In this document: positions 23,435 through 36,495 of the stretch, one piece after another
How positions within the stretch are numbered: the first letter of the stretch is position 1
How the letters are laid out: every line of letters starts with the position of its first letter
DNA from: Sinonovacula constricta
Lineage: Eukaryota; Mollusca; Bivalvia; Cardiida; Solecurtidae
Direction: 5' to 3'
Assembly (NCBI GenBank): GCA_007844125.1
Contig: CM017555.1
Coordinates: 28,889,325 to 28,953,324 of the forward strand
Length of the DNA stretch: 64,000 nt
Position numbers and translations under genes: made by a program
Notes under the pieces: model-generated
The model's input: the letters and a program-made list of their open reading frames with translations, nothing else
Database searches by the model: none
What the model was told of the DNA's origin: nothing

Positions 23435-25596
23435 ACCAAGTACATGATGTCAGTCCTTTCGGAAAGACTTACTTACTGCTAAGATAACTTTTGCGGTGTC
23501 CTTTGTTGTTTGAGAGTTAATTGTTTCGAACGCAAAACGTGTTTGTTTGTCCGCGAACACCTGCTATTTAATCAGCATTGCCCAGTTATTTTAGTATTGC
23601 TCATTATTGCATATTTAGAACTAAAGCTTTAACGAGACGTGACATGTAAGAAGATTCTGTTATCATTACATCAAGCTTTTAAATTTGTCTAACCTTAACA
23701 AGTTCGCAATCTCTTCTCTGAATCTAATGGCACTCAGCTGTTACTCTGTAAAATCGATACCCACAATAAACGGCAATTACACCACCTTGCATTGCCAACA
23801 ATATTCTTAAACACTGGTTATCTAAGGTTCACATTGTCGGCACATCATCGTTTCAACAAATCGCTTGTCTGTCTTGAACAATTTCAAAACATGCAACCGG
23901 AGAAAATGCACACATATTTGAAAGGTTATGGGCTACACGTGTTCAGCTTCTTCTTAAGTTCTTCTTTTGTTAAGACAAACATCTTATCCGCTTGCATGTT
24001 TGAAAAGGGTTCAATCGATTGCAACAATTAAGAAATGGCATACGCTAGAGCTCTGTCAATTAAGTTCAACTTCAAATGTCGCTAACGGCTGCAGGATAAT
24101 ATAAAGTGGTAACTGGCATTGAAGCATTGTAACCGGTGTAATAAGGTTGTTAATCACAAAACTTTATAACTCAAACGCCTTTGGCGGTATACTAAACTGT
24201 TTAGACATAAGCAAAACAGTTGTAAGCGGATAAACTTAAAAGTACCTCGATAAAAGCTACCGCCTAACTCTTGTTACATTGTCTCGATATAATAACTATT
24301 GCTATGTCTCTGACTTTGTATTTAAAAACAAACATTTTTTTCCAAAATAGTATTTACCACCTTCTTTCATCGCTGTCAATCTTTTATCGCTATGCTTACA
24401 AATACGCATTGCATCTATATGTAACATTAGACATTGCACACTATAAAAGCCTGTATGATATTTTACGAGGTGTGTTTTTTCAGTATAGTAATGAAATCTG
24501 CACCGGTAAGGCAGCAAATGTAGCGTTGACTACAAACCTAATCCGATTTTGCTTATGTTCATCTTACAAAGTAATGAACCGTTTAAAGTAAGTTAATTCT
24601 AACAAGCCAGAAGTCGGTTATTCAATTACAACCTTAACAATCGCCCACAAGCATTTTCCGCCCCAGCTCGGTCAGAATACATGTCGAAGAACAGGGAGAC
24701 ACATGAAAACACAGGGTCAAGTATGCATGTTTGTGCGTATGGAAAAGCTGGATATAGTATGTCTTTCTAAAGTTTGTTAATTTTGTTTTAGGCCGTTTTT
24801 CAGAAGAATAATACTTAAGATGTTAAAATCCCTTATCCGGCAGTGACGACATTGTGTAATTGTCATTAAAACATTTGTAGATAGCTTGGCAGCATACAGC
24901 GACAGTAACTGGAGACATGAAATGGTGGAATATTTGATGTATTAACACATCTTTTTGACATTTTAGTGTGCCTCTTTAATACCAAGGGTTAGGGCATTGT
25001 AATAATGCAACCCAATTATCTCTCAAAACAGACGCACAAACACACACACTCACACGCAACGACAACAAGAGCAACAAACACAGGAAATGAAACACATCAA
25101 TTTTATGTTGTTTGTTTTATTACTTGATACTTTATATGTTGCTGCCTGTGTTATTAACCCAATTTAAATTGGCTTGTAATTATTTTTTTATAAATGCTGG
25201 CATGTCCGTCATTTAGTTATTAAATCGTGCAGCACTTAACTGTTGCTCTGTCTAGATCAATATTCATTGTAAACGGTTATAGCTTTACCTCGCAGTCTTC
25301 TAAATCTTCCTTTATTTAATGTGCATGCACGGGGAGAATATATCAGCATCAAATTGCTCGTTAAACGGAAATCGTTGCCACATAGCACTTGCGGCAATGC
25401 ACATTTATCTAAATTGGTAGTGGTGTTACGCTCTAGAGTTCTTCTCAAAACTTAAAAAAAGCTTGGAATGGCAAGTGAGGTCGACTTGTTAAACCTTAAA
25501 TTAAAACGTTAACTAGAGTGTATAGTAAATTGCCCACATAGCTTCAAGCTACTGCTGCGTTTTATGATACGTTCCGCTGTAACCATTAATGATTAG

Positions 25597-25833
25597 AAAG
25601 CAGGTAGATCATCAGTCAGAAATGTCGGAACTTATAGACTTATTGAATGCCAAAAGCAATCGAATTGATGAAATGAAAGCTGTATCAATTGCATACCGGC
25701 CCCGGAATGCAATTGATCAACTTACCGGAAGACCGCTACGATTATATTAGAGACAGGACCATCTATTTCAAATGAACGTTACTGCATTCTTGTGCTGGAT
25801 AATTCAGTTATTTGTAGGTTAAAGTACAATTAA
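25597..25833 (+). pseudogene. Array terminal exon, copy 3, frameshifted
   Basis: 237 nt against 238 nt in copy 4. The acceptor GATTAG|AAAGCAG is intact, and the frame runs as in copy 4 through GRPLR. A 1-nt deletion at about 25,740 then brings TAG into frame. Other differences from copy 4 are few and partly synonymous (GAA/GAG, GCC/GCG) or conservative. Confidence 0.45.
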
Positions 25834-26999
25834 ATGTAAGAGAAAAGAAGAAAACGAAATTAAACAAACGGCAGTATATATATGACATTTGTATAGTAAA
25901 TATGCAGGGACGCTTTCCAACATTTAATATTCAAAGTCTATTCTGTTAATAACTAGCTTATTGTTCTTAAAGCTAAAAATATTTTCTCAAGTATCAAGCA
26001 ATATCGCAAAGTGGCGGCAAGAATTCAAGTAAAATTAACACCGAAACTTGGTTTGGAAGGTTGAAATTAAATTGATGCCATTCACATTTAACAAATTCGA
26101 TTTTACAGCGGGAGTATTATATTTGACGTTAGATAAATCTTTTGAGAAATCAATGCTTCATAAATATTTTAATTTAATATATTTAATGTTGTTTATTTAA
26201 TTTCCCACAAAAGCGAAAGTCACTGAATGAGCTGAAACTTCTATGATAATCGTATTAAATTATGATCATCCATAACACAAAGCATTTAGATAATGTTATT
26301 AAGCATGTTTCCCTTATAGCGTGTGTGGCATTATGCATTACTTCAAATTTAACAAAGTCCGTCCCTCTGTATTCTCCTAATTTCTTATTGGCGACGTTCT
26401 GGAGATTAGTTTGAGCGGACACGAGACAATCACTAACAAGACATCGTAGCTGTTGGTTGGGACCTTATCTGAAACACGAGTAAAGTGTATCTTGCTTTTT
26501 AAAGGTAACAGGCATTACTATGAGATCTCAGGTGTTCAAATAACAGAAGAAACCGAGTATATCAATGTTCACAATGCATTTTGCAATTAGTTTGTAATTA
26601 GAAAAAAGATGTAGCCGGCAACAAGCAAAGAAGCAGATAGAAATATTCCGGCTCTTCTAGCAGAGATATCTTTCCTTATTCTCGCACATTTCTGTAACTA
26701 ACCGACAGTGTAAGAAAGTATTTAGATCACAAGGTCCCCATTTTCTTGTTTAATGCGCAACCTCTCTGCGGCGCTCTAGATTTCACACATCTGTGATCCA
26801 TTTTGTTAAATAATTGGTGCGAGCTATCACGGAGCTAGAGCGAACGCAAGAAATCCGAGATTTAACCTTGCAGCGGCAACTACGCGACTATAGTTGGAGA
26901 AGGTATAGTGAGCACATAGATACCAATCCAACCAGTATTATAAGGCCTCAAATGTAGCAAAGTATGCTGGAAACGCTTAAGGAAATAATTCTGGAACTA

Positions 27000-27024
27000 G
27001 ATTTTTAATTAATTAATTAATTAA
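27000..27024 (+). repeat. (TTAA)n short repeat, copy 3
   Basis: About five TTAA units. The homologue in copy 4 is at 35,874-35,896. Confidence 0.85.
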
Positions 27025-27639
27025 GTAAGTGTTTAAGCCGAACAGAACAAATAAAATATGAATGTTAAAATGAGGAAGGTCAACATGCAATAAGAATCAC
27101 GTCTTACTGCTCTTTAGCGGAGTGGATTGACTTGACAGATAACAGGAGTTGTGGCCCTTGTGTTCCAGGAAAACGAGAGGAAAAGTGCAATTTTTAGTGA
27201 TTCTTAAACTTTTGCTTTTAATTCATTTTCTGTGATAGCCAAATACATGCATTTAACTTTTATAGATACTTGTCCCAATGTATATATCAATTCAAATAAA
27301 AAACTGGTTTTCATCATATTGAACATTTACAATCTCGAATGCCGGAGTCTGTAGAAAAACATTGGTGATAGCTGCATATTGCTTCAGTATATTTTAAAAT
27401 ACTATTTTTTAATTACGTTCTGTTGATTTTGTATGTACTTGTAATATCCCACAAAGTGAAGTTCGATTAAGCTTCATAAGCTAGGAGATTGCTCATTGAG
27501 CCATCAACACCACTTTAACATGAAACATATCTGTTTTATACTTATTTTACAACCTGTTTACATCGGTTTCGAATAGTCATTGTTCAAAAAGAAACCTTGA
27601 GACATGTCGTTTTATAACGAGATCTGAAACATAAATTAC

Positions 27640-27858
27640 ATGACGTTTCTTAATAAATATTATGACATCAAAACTCGGTTTTGTATACAAAATCTTATCA
27701 CAAAGGTAACAGGCCAGGTAAATGACGCCATAAATGATCCAGTCTCTTTTATGTCTGAATCGGTAAGTTCACGAAGTATGGGTGTCAATGATTTAGAGAT
27801 GTTATCCTCTGGTCTTGAAGCATTCAGCGGAGATTTCAAGTGTGGTTTTAGGAACTAA
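27640..27858 (+). CDS. Conserved open frame downstream of terminal exon, copy 3 (doubtful)
   Basis: 72-codon frame (MTFLNKYYD...DPVSFMSES...CGFRN) matched by 36,496-36,714 in copy 4 and, with an in-frame TAA, by 9,748-9,880 in copy 1. Protein-level similarity to copy 1 persists (TGQ..DV.NDPVSFM). A good donor (TCG|GTAAGT) sits inside the frame, so it could be an exon. No domain recognised. Conservation between copies 3 and 4 alone is not evidence of coding, as the whole unit is recent. Confidence 0.2.
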   Translation: MTFLNKYYDIKTRFCIQNLITKVTGQVNDAINDPVSFMSESVSSRSMGVNDLEMLSSGLEAFSGDFKCGFRN

Positions 27859-28235
27859 CTATTAACCTATATCTTGAATTCAATTTAAACACTTTGATAA
27901 TACGGTCTTGCCGGGGAACATTAGGCACTGACTTCACTCGTTTTTATTGGATAGTTTATTGCAACTTATGCTCAAATGAGAAAATTTACGAGTGAAAATA
28001 CTAACATTTATCACTGGAATATGATTGAACCAGAAAAACTCTTAAAATTGCCTTTCTTTGTATACGACTCTTTTCATTTTTTTTTACCATTTCACATTCC
28101 CTCAAACTTGACCCTTCTTATTCTCGGATTTTTGTTAATATTTCATTATTTTCTAGGTTACATTTGGTCCGGAACTTGTCATTACCCTCCCAGATGCATT
28201 GGCTATGTCCAAGTCAATGTTTCCACTTTAGGTCC

Positions 28236-28301
28236 ATAAACTTAATAAGAATATATGACAAAGTCATATGAGCACTGCAACATATACCAAACGCTGAAAA
28301 G
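28236..28301 (-). mobile_element. SINE-like family A 3' end, cut by the copy 3/4 junction
   Basis: Reverse complement of the family A tail (AATAAGAATATATGACAAAG ... GAAAAGGCAC). The sequence then switches to TTTCAGCAAAAGAA, which corresponds to 11,812 in copy 2 and 19,364 in copy 3. Copy 4 retains the complete insertion at 37,115-37,345. Confidence 0.8.
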
Positions 28302-28451
28302 GCACTTTCAGCAAAAGAAAATAATTATACACACGAACTCTATATCCGAACATTATCAACCATCAATTGTCACAACGACAAGTAAAATACATTTAATGTG
28401 TATTTCCAGACCATCTGCTGAAAACTAGAGCTTATTATCCTATTTACGAAT

Positions 28452-28553
28452 GAGGGGTGGGAACGGGGTGGCGAGTGGGCGGGAAGGGGGTGGCAAGAGG
28501 GTGGGGACCGGGTGGCGAGTATGCGGTGAGGGGTGGCGCGTGGGCGGTGAGAG
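28452..28553 (+). repeat. G-rich minisatellite, copy 4 (degraded)
   Basis: Homologue of the 21-bp array, more irregular (GGGGTGGCGAGTGGGCGGG and variants). Confidence 0.85.
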
Positions 28554-28945
28554 GACGTTGGAAGACCATCCTGCTTTGTATGTTTATAACATATAATTTA
28601 TAAAGCTGTGACGAACTTATGAAAAGGAAATTTGCCAAAGCTAAATGACAGTCGAAATAGTTGTACTTTGTGAGTTTACTTTGTCGACGTTTGACACATA
28701 TGGTTATAAGATGATTCCCCTGGCCGTTATGCATACATATTGCTCTTTAGTATGTCCTTGCAGACACATACTTTTGCCTGAAATAGATGATTGTAAATAG
28801 GAGATAAAATTGCATGGACCAAAATGCTTTTACATTTTAAAGTGGAAGTGCTTTTGTCTTAGGCATACATTTTGATATACATCGTTTTTAAAGACCGCTT
28901 TTTACACATTACACATATAATTACATCGTCTCCATGGCACTAATT

Positions 28946-28947
<2 letters not shown>

Positions 28948-29030
<83 letters not shown>
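28948..29030 (+). repeat. (GT)41 microsatellite, copy 4
   Basis: About 41 uninterrupted GT units. They replace the (TA)n(CA)n repeat of copies 2 and 3 and the roughly 60 bp that follow it there (ATGATTACCGTCTCC...AAACATATATG). Confidence 0.97.
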
Positions 29031-29032
<2 letters not shown>

Positions 29033-31855
29033 TATCGCTGTATCTGTTGCTATATAATATTTGCATCTAGCTGTAAGAAATACTCGTCTTTAGAAAGCTG
29101 ATATTTTACTACGGAAAATTAAAAAATATATGAACACACATACTTATCAATATTCAAATAAAAAATATTTATCAACACATCTACAAAGTTAAGACATCCA
29201 ACTCAATTTTGTCTCAATTTTCTCTTTGTATGCGTTCACGTCACGTTGTGTACAGCCTAGCGAAATATCAGGTTTCCATCTTTCAAATCCCACCATTAAC
29301 TTACCTTTTTGTGGGGAAATCCTGATCTTACTCACGCGCACTGGTTAAAACTGGCAACATCGTAATAACCGCATCAAAATTGCAGAATACATGTTTCATT
29401 TATGAATCCATTTGATATAATTAAATTGTGATGTTTTAGTTCACAATTTCCTAACCTCATTAACACCCCACTACCTGAAGGGATTGGGCTAGCAGGATGT
29501 GTCAGGTGTACTCATTGCTGATGATAATTTGAAACCTCTCGAGCCAATTAATGGTCCGTGTTTACAAGTGACAATAAGGAGTGATGTGTAATTAAAGGAG
29601 TTGGGCCGCGAAGAATATAAAAAAAACCTTTCTATTAATACAAGAATATATTCATAAATTACATGCGAGTACGAACTCTTTACTTAGTGCATAATTCTCC
29701 GTTTATCACCTCAGGCTGATTGAAGAAAGTTGAACAGGATATTAGATTGGATAATGTTTTAATACAAATTAAAATTGTGGCCAGTTATTTGCATAAGTAT
29801 GTTAACATAATGAAGCTACTACGATGATTAGACACACAACTAGGAAACGACACAAATAAACACCATCAGCCCCAGCCACCAACAGTTAAACCTTAACTAT
29901 ATTTGTTATTTCTGGCATCTGATATATACTTTCAACCAAATGCGTTACAAGGATTTATAATTAATTACTTTAAGTAAAATGTCTCTTGTTCTTCTATGAT
30001 AGGCTGCACAGGACACAATGACGTCACAATGTTGAATACGAATAAATTAAGCACTAACTTCTATTTTGATCGTTTATTATATTAATACACAAGACACTAC
30101 TTAGCCAGACCAACACATTTCATAGCATTAATGTCGCAAAAACAAAATAGATCGTTTAAAACGGGATGGAGCTCTTTCATGCTAGTCTATAATGGTAATA
30201 TTGAAATGTTAGACATCCTCTAATGAAGCCGAGTAATGACGCTTACTTAATCAAGAAAAGTGATTTTGAATCTGCTCAGAGAAGCGAATACAAAGGGTCG
30301 CAAAATTTTACCATAATAATTTATTGATTTTAGTTCATTCAGTTCCTTACATATATGTACATGTTGTTGTTACTCAGCGTCTTAATTTATGCAAATCTGT
30401 ATCGTAATGAAAACTTTTTTTTTTCCATATAAACCTTTTATACATACCTTAAGCAGCCATCGATAGTTGACTGAAAGACTGGCCTCAGTGATTTCTTTTA
30501 TTATACGAGGGATGTTCAATATATAATGAGACTGTCCTCACATATTTTTTTTCTAAATTGAAATATATCAACATTTGGTATCATTATTAAATATGACTTA
30601 TCTTTGATCAGAATACCGGCATTGGTAGAAAAATAAAATGCGACATAGAAATTATGATCATTCCAAAAACCATAGTAACGCGTTATCGCCCCCTCCATGT
30701 TGAATTATAAAGACGTACATTATAATATAAAGTAAAGTAAGAACTTATTGTTTGTAATTACATAAAAATCCGCCAATAAATTGTACATTATATCAATGAC
30801 GTCATCTGAAAAAATGACATCATTTGGTCGTAGTCTAATTCTAAGATCAAATCAGAATCATGCGAATCTATTATTTCACTTATGTCTTATTACAACTAAA
30901 CACGAAATATGGCGCTCACATCGATTTTCCGGTCTTTTTTGCTACATGCATTTATTTCTAAACATGTTTTACTTAATCCATTTCCATGGAAACCTATTAA
31001 TGATGACTCGAATTAATGCAGTTGAGACATCAGTTGTGATTTGCTTCCATCAGATAAATGCAGTCTTTAAATTCAATGTCTTTAATTGTTGTCATGAAAT
31101 TGGAAGAAAGTAGAATTTTGAAAATCTTAATAATCGTTTCTGTTTTATATAGAGCACTTTCAAAATTCGTTTTGGTTATTGCAATGATGCACGGATCACT
31201 GTTTATCAAGTCGGAGCTTTGTAAAAGGGACTCTGGCCACTTCTAACTATTAATGTTAATCAGGTTTTATTCCGATTGTTGGAAGTTTCGTACGACGGTT
31301 TAAAAAAGTTTTAACGAAATGTTTACAAGATATTTGGACAATGTAAAATACGAATGGCGCAGCATAGGTCGTTTTTTTCCATACCGACTGTTTGAACCAA
31401 CTGTATTAGTTGTTCCTCTTACTCTTGTTCAATTAAATGTCAACAGTGGTGGGTCTTTCGATTCTTTCATGTGTGTCATAGTTGATTATCAGATACTTTA
31501 ATTGTTCCTTATTGTTTAAAATATAAATTGGACGGCCTTTGATGCCTTGCATCGATGTGTTTCATAATTTGATCTTGATGTAAACATTGGGGTGGAATAT
31601 TTATTATACTTGTATTGACAGAATCGCATTATTATGCCTCTGTTGATAAAAATCACATATTTTTAAATGAGATCTAAGAAAACAACATATGTTTGTAGGA
31701 CTGTCAAGTAACATGCCTAAAATCGGCCGCCGTGCATAATTGTAGAGTTCGCTTCTTTTCGTTCCATGGTAACACTTTCAAAATGTCCACTCTGAAATTC
31801 CTGTTGTATTTGAAGAAATTGCATATTTGTCTCTAATGACGTACTTACTCTTTAA

Positions 31856-34800
31856 ATGGGTGTCATCATTAGCTTAGAAGAAGACACCATCAGGATGTTT
31901 GAGGCTGAAGTTCAGGAATCTGTCATTATGTACAATGCTTGTAAAAGGTGGATTTACTTTTGACTGTTTAAAACATGTCTATGTTGTTTCTGTTGTTTTC
32001 TGTCTTTTTTAAAATATGAAAGCGTTAATATCATTGAATCTTATGATTTGTTTTCTGTTAATTCTTAATCTTTACCAAATTTTTTATCAGTACTACTCAA
32101 ATGAAAAAGACAAAAACGCATAATACACAGTTCAGGTAACACGTGACAGATCGGGTATTAATTAATATATGATGGCTGCAGCAGAATGCTTGTTCAATAT
32201 TAACAATGAATGTTGATTGCAGCAACTCTTATTGTCATTTCGATTAAGCTGTGTTTATCTAAGCTGCAACCAGGGCCAATTAGTGCAGCAACATATTGTC
32301 AGAATTAAAAACAAATGTCATGTTATATATGTACGAGGAAACAAAGCACACATAGATGTGCATGCCATCGTGTTGACTGAGTGCCCTTAAATTCTTCTCA
32401 ACCGTGATAATGACTGTGGTTTTGTTGTTCAGACGTTTGGATTTGGAATCAAAGAGCCCCGGTCTCGATCCGACACCAAGTACATGATGTCAGTCCTTTG
32501 GGAAAGACTTACTTACTGCTAAGAGAACTTTTGCGGTGTCCTTTGTTGTTTCAGAGTTAATTGTTTCGAACGCAAAACGTGTTTGTTTGTCCGCGAACAC
32601 CTGCTATTTAATCAGCATTGCCCAGTTATTTTAGTATTGCTCATTATTGCATATTTAGAACTAAAGCTTTAACGAGACGTGACATGTAAGGAGATTCTGT
32701 TATCATTACATCAAGCTTTTAAATTTGTCTAACCTTAACAAGTTCGCAATCTCTTCTCTGAATCTAATGGCACTCAGCTGTTACTCTGTAAAATCGATAC
32801 CCACAATAAACGGCAATTACACCACCTTGCATTGCCAACAATATTCTTAAACACTGGTTATCTAAGGTTCACATTGTCGGCACATCATCCTTTCAACAAA
32901 TCGCTTGTCTGTCTTGAACAATTTCAAAACATGCAACCGGAGAAAATGCACACATATTTGAAAGGCTATGGGCTACACGTGTTCAGCTTCGTCTTAAGTT
33001 CTTCTTTTGTTAAGACAAACATCTTATCCGCTTGCATGTTTGAAATGGGTTCAATCGATTACACCAATTAAGAAATGGCATACGCTAGAGCTCTGCCAAT
33101 TAAGTTCAACTTCAAATGTCGCTAACGGCTGCAGGATAATATAAAATGATAACTGGCATTGAAGCATTGTAACCGTTGTAATAACGTTGTTAATCACAAA
33201 ACTTTATAATTCAAACGCCTTTGGCGGTATACTAAACTGTTTAGACATAAGCAAAACAGTTGTAAGCGGATAAACTTAAAAACACCTGGATAAAAGCTGC
33301 CGCCTTACTCTTGTTACATTGTCTCGATATAATAACTATAACTATATAATAACTGACTTTGTATTTAAAAACAAACATTTTTTTTTCCAAAAAAGTGTTT
33401 ACCACCTTCTTTCATCGCTGTCAATCTTTTATCGCTATGCTTACAAATACGCATTGCATCTATATGTAGCATTAGACATTGCACACTATAAAAGCGTGTA
33501 TGATATTTTACGAGGTGGTTTTTTATTATAGTAATGAAATCTGCACCAGTAAGGCAGTAAATGTAGCGTTGACTACAAACCTAATCCAATTTTGCTTATG
33601 TTCAACTGACAAAGTAATGAATCGTTTAAAGTAAGTTTATTTTAACAAGCCAGAAGTCGGTTATTCAATTACAACCTTAGCAATCGCCCACAAGCATGTT
33701 CCGCCCCAGCTCGGTCAGAATACATGGCGAAGAACAGGGAGAAACATGAAAACACAGGGTCAAGTATGCATGTTTGTGCGTATGGAAAAGCTGGATATAG
33801 TATGTCTTTCCTGAGTAGATATTTGTTTAAGGCCGTTTTTCAGTAGAATAATACTTAAGATGTTAAAATCCTTTATCCGGCAGTGACGACATTGTGTTTA
33901 TTGTCATTAAAACATTTGTAGATAGCTTGGCAGCATACAGCGACAGTAACTGGAGACATGGAATTGTGGAATATTTGATGTATTAACACATCTCTTTTGA
34001 CATTTTACTGTGCTTTTATAATATCAAGGGTTAGGACATTGTAATAATGCAATCCAACCATCTCTCAAAACAGACGCACAAACACACACACTCACACACA
34101 ACGACAACAAGAGCAACAAACAAAGAAAATGGAACACATCAATTTTATGTTATTTGTTTTATTACTTGATACTTTATATGTTGCTGCCTGTGTTATTAAC
34201 CCAATTTAAATTGGCTTGTAATTATTTTTTTATAAATGCTGGCATGTCCGTCATTTAGTTATTAAATCGTGCAGCACTTAACTGTTGCTCTGTCTAGATC
34301 AATATTCATTGTAAACGGTTATAGCTTTTCATTGAAGTCCTCTAAATCTTCCTTTATTTAATGTGCATGCATGGGGAGAATATATCAGCATCAAATTGCT
34401 CGTTAAACGGAAATCGTTGCCACATAACACTTGCGGCAATGCACATTTATCTAAATTGGTAGTGGTGTTACGCTCTAGAGTTCTTCACAAAACTTAAATA
34501 AAACTTGTAATGGCAAGTGAGGTCGAACTGTTAAACCTTAAATTAAAACGTTAACTAGAGTGTATAGTAAATTGCCCACATAGCTTCAAGCTACTGCTGC
34601 GTTTTATGATACGTTCCGCTGTAACCATTAATGATTAGAAAGCAGGTAGATCATCATTCAGAAATGTCGGAGCTTATAGACTTATTGAATGCGAAAAGCA
34701 ATCGAATTGATGAAATGAAAGCTGTATCAATTACATACCGGCCCCGGAATGCAATTGATCAACTTACCGGAAGACCGCTACGTTTTATACTAGAAACAGG

Positions 34801-34876
34801 ACCATATATTTCAAATGAACGATACTGCATTCTTGCGCTGGATAATTCAGTTATTTGTAGGTTAAAGTACAATTAA
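31856..34876 (+). CDS. Candidate two-exon small gene, unknown function (array copy 4, only intact copy)
   Basis: Proposed exons are 31,856-31,947 and 34,639-34,876, with a 2.69 kb intron. Exon 1 (MGVIISLEEDTIRMFEAEVQ...ACK) ends AAAAG|GTGGAT. The terminal exon begins GATTAG|AAAGCAG, and the phases match (AG+A = Arg). The joined frame is 330 nt, 109 residues plus TAA. The C-terminal part contains YRPRNAIDQLTGRPL, then RYCILALDNSVI, and looks beta-strand rich. The MG start could allow N-myristoylation (inference). There is no signal peptide or membrane segment. The pattern of D.L.G.PL followed by RY.I...D..VI loosely recalls tubby-like/LOR folds, a weak guess only. Further exons in the intron or 5' of exon 1 are possible. 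The donor is not strong. No known family recognised. Confidence 0.35.
32411..32473 (+). repeat. tRNA-like SINE head relic, array copy 4
   Basis: GTGGTTTTGTTGTTCAGACG with GCCCCGGTCTCGATCCGAC. Homologue of 15,919-15,981. The following ATGTCAGTCCTTTGGGAAAG may be part of the SINE body. Confidence 0.4.
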
Positions 34877-36495
34877 ATGTAAGTGAAAAGAAGAAAACGC
34901 AATCGATCAAACGGCAGTATAAATGACTTTTGTATAGTAATTTAATATTCAAAGTCTATTCTGTTAATAACTAGTTTATAGTTCTTAAAGCTAAGGCTAT
35001 TTTCTCATGTATCAGGTAATATCGCAATGTGGCGGCAAGAATTCAAGTAAAATTAACACCGAAACTTGCTTTGGAAGATTTAAATTATATTGATGCTATT
35101 CCCATTTAACAAATTCGATTTTACAGCGTTAGTATTATATTTGACGTTAGATAAACCTTTTGAGAAATCAATGCTTCAGAAATATTTTAATTGAATATAT
35201 TTAATGTTGTTTATTTAATTTCCCACAAAAGCGAAAGTCACTGAATGAGCTAAAACTTGTATGATAATCGTATTAAATTACGATCATCCATAATATAAAA
35301 CATTTAAATAATGTTATTAAGCATGTTTCCCTTATAGCGTGTGTGGCCTTATGCAGTACTTCAAATTTAACAAAGTCCGTCCCTCTGAATTCTCCTAATT
35401 TCTTATTGGCGACGTTCTGGAGATTAGTTTGAGCGGACACGAGACAATCACTAACAAGACATCGTAGCTGTTGGTTGGGACCTTATCTGAAACACGAGTA
35501 AAGTGTATCTTGCTTTTTAAAGGTAACAGGCATTACTATGAGATCTCAGGTGTTCAAATAACAGAAGAAACACCGACAGTGTAAGAAAGTATTTAGTTCA
35601 CAAGGTCCGCATTTTCTTGTTTAATGCGCAACCTCTCTGCGGCGACTTAGATTTCACACTTCGGTGATCCCTTTTGTTAAAACATTTGTGCAAGCTATCA
35701 CGGAGCTAGAGCGAACGCAAGAAATCCGAGATTGAACCTTGCAGCGAAATACGCGACTATAGTTGGAGAAGGTATAGGGGGCACATAGTTACCAATCCAA
35801 CCAGAATTATAAGGCCTCAAATGCAGCAAAATATGCTGGAAACGCTTAAGGAAATAATTCTGGAACTAGATATTTAATTAATTAATTAATTAATTGTTTA
35901 AGCCGAACAGAACAAATAAAATATGAATGTTGGAATGAAGGTCAACACACAATAAAAATCAGTCCTAACTGCTCTTTAGCGGAGTGGATTGACTTAAAAG
36001 ATAACAGGAGTTGTGGCCTTTGTGTTCCCAGAAAACGAGAGGAAAAGTGCAATTTTTAGTGATTCTAAAACTTTTTGCTTTTAATGTCATTTTCTGTGAT
36101 AGCCAAATACATGCATATAACTTTTATAGATACTTGTCCCAATGTATTTATACATTCATATACCAAACTGGTTTTCATCATATTGAACATTTACAATCTC
36201 GAATGCCGCTGTCTGTAGAATAACATTTGTGATAGCTGAATTTTGCTTTAGTATATTTTAAAATACTATTTTTAAATTACGTTCTGTAGATTTTGTATGT
36301 ACTTGTAATATTTCAAAAAATGAAGTTCGATTAAGCTTCATGAGCTAGGAGATTGCTCATTGAGCCATCAACACCACTTTAACATGAAACATATCTGTTT
36401 TATACTTATTTTACAACATGTTTACATCGGTTTTATTGTTCAAAAAGAAACCTTGAGACATGTCGTTTTATAACGAGATCTGAAACATAAATTGC
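34877..36495. other. Array copy 4, post-exon region, no supported gene
   Basis: Close match to 25,834-27,639 of copy 3, missing about 270 bp present there at 26,570-26,700. Contains the (TTAA)n at 35,874-35,896. The 9,000-9,110 region of copy 1 that reads openly is broken by stops here (around 35,340-35,440). I see nothing else to annotate. Confidence 0.5.

Larger units (their letters stand above)
18239..28301 (+). repeat. Tandem array copy 3
   Basis: Begins GATTCGGCACCCAAAC like copy 2. It is closely similar to copy 2 up to about 23,470 and to copy 4 from about 19,400 (matching 28,302) through to its end. Its last 65 bp are the 3' end of an inverted family A SINE that is complete in copy 4 (37,115-37,345), so the copy 3/4 junction lies inside that SINE. 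Confidence 0.85.
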
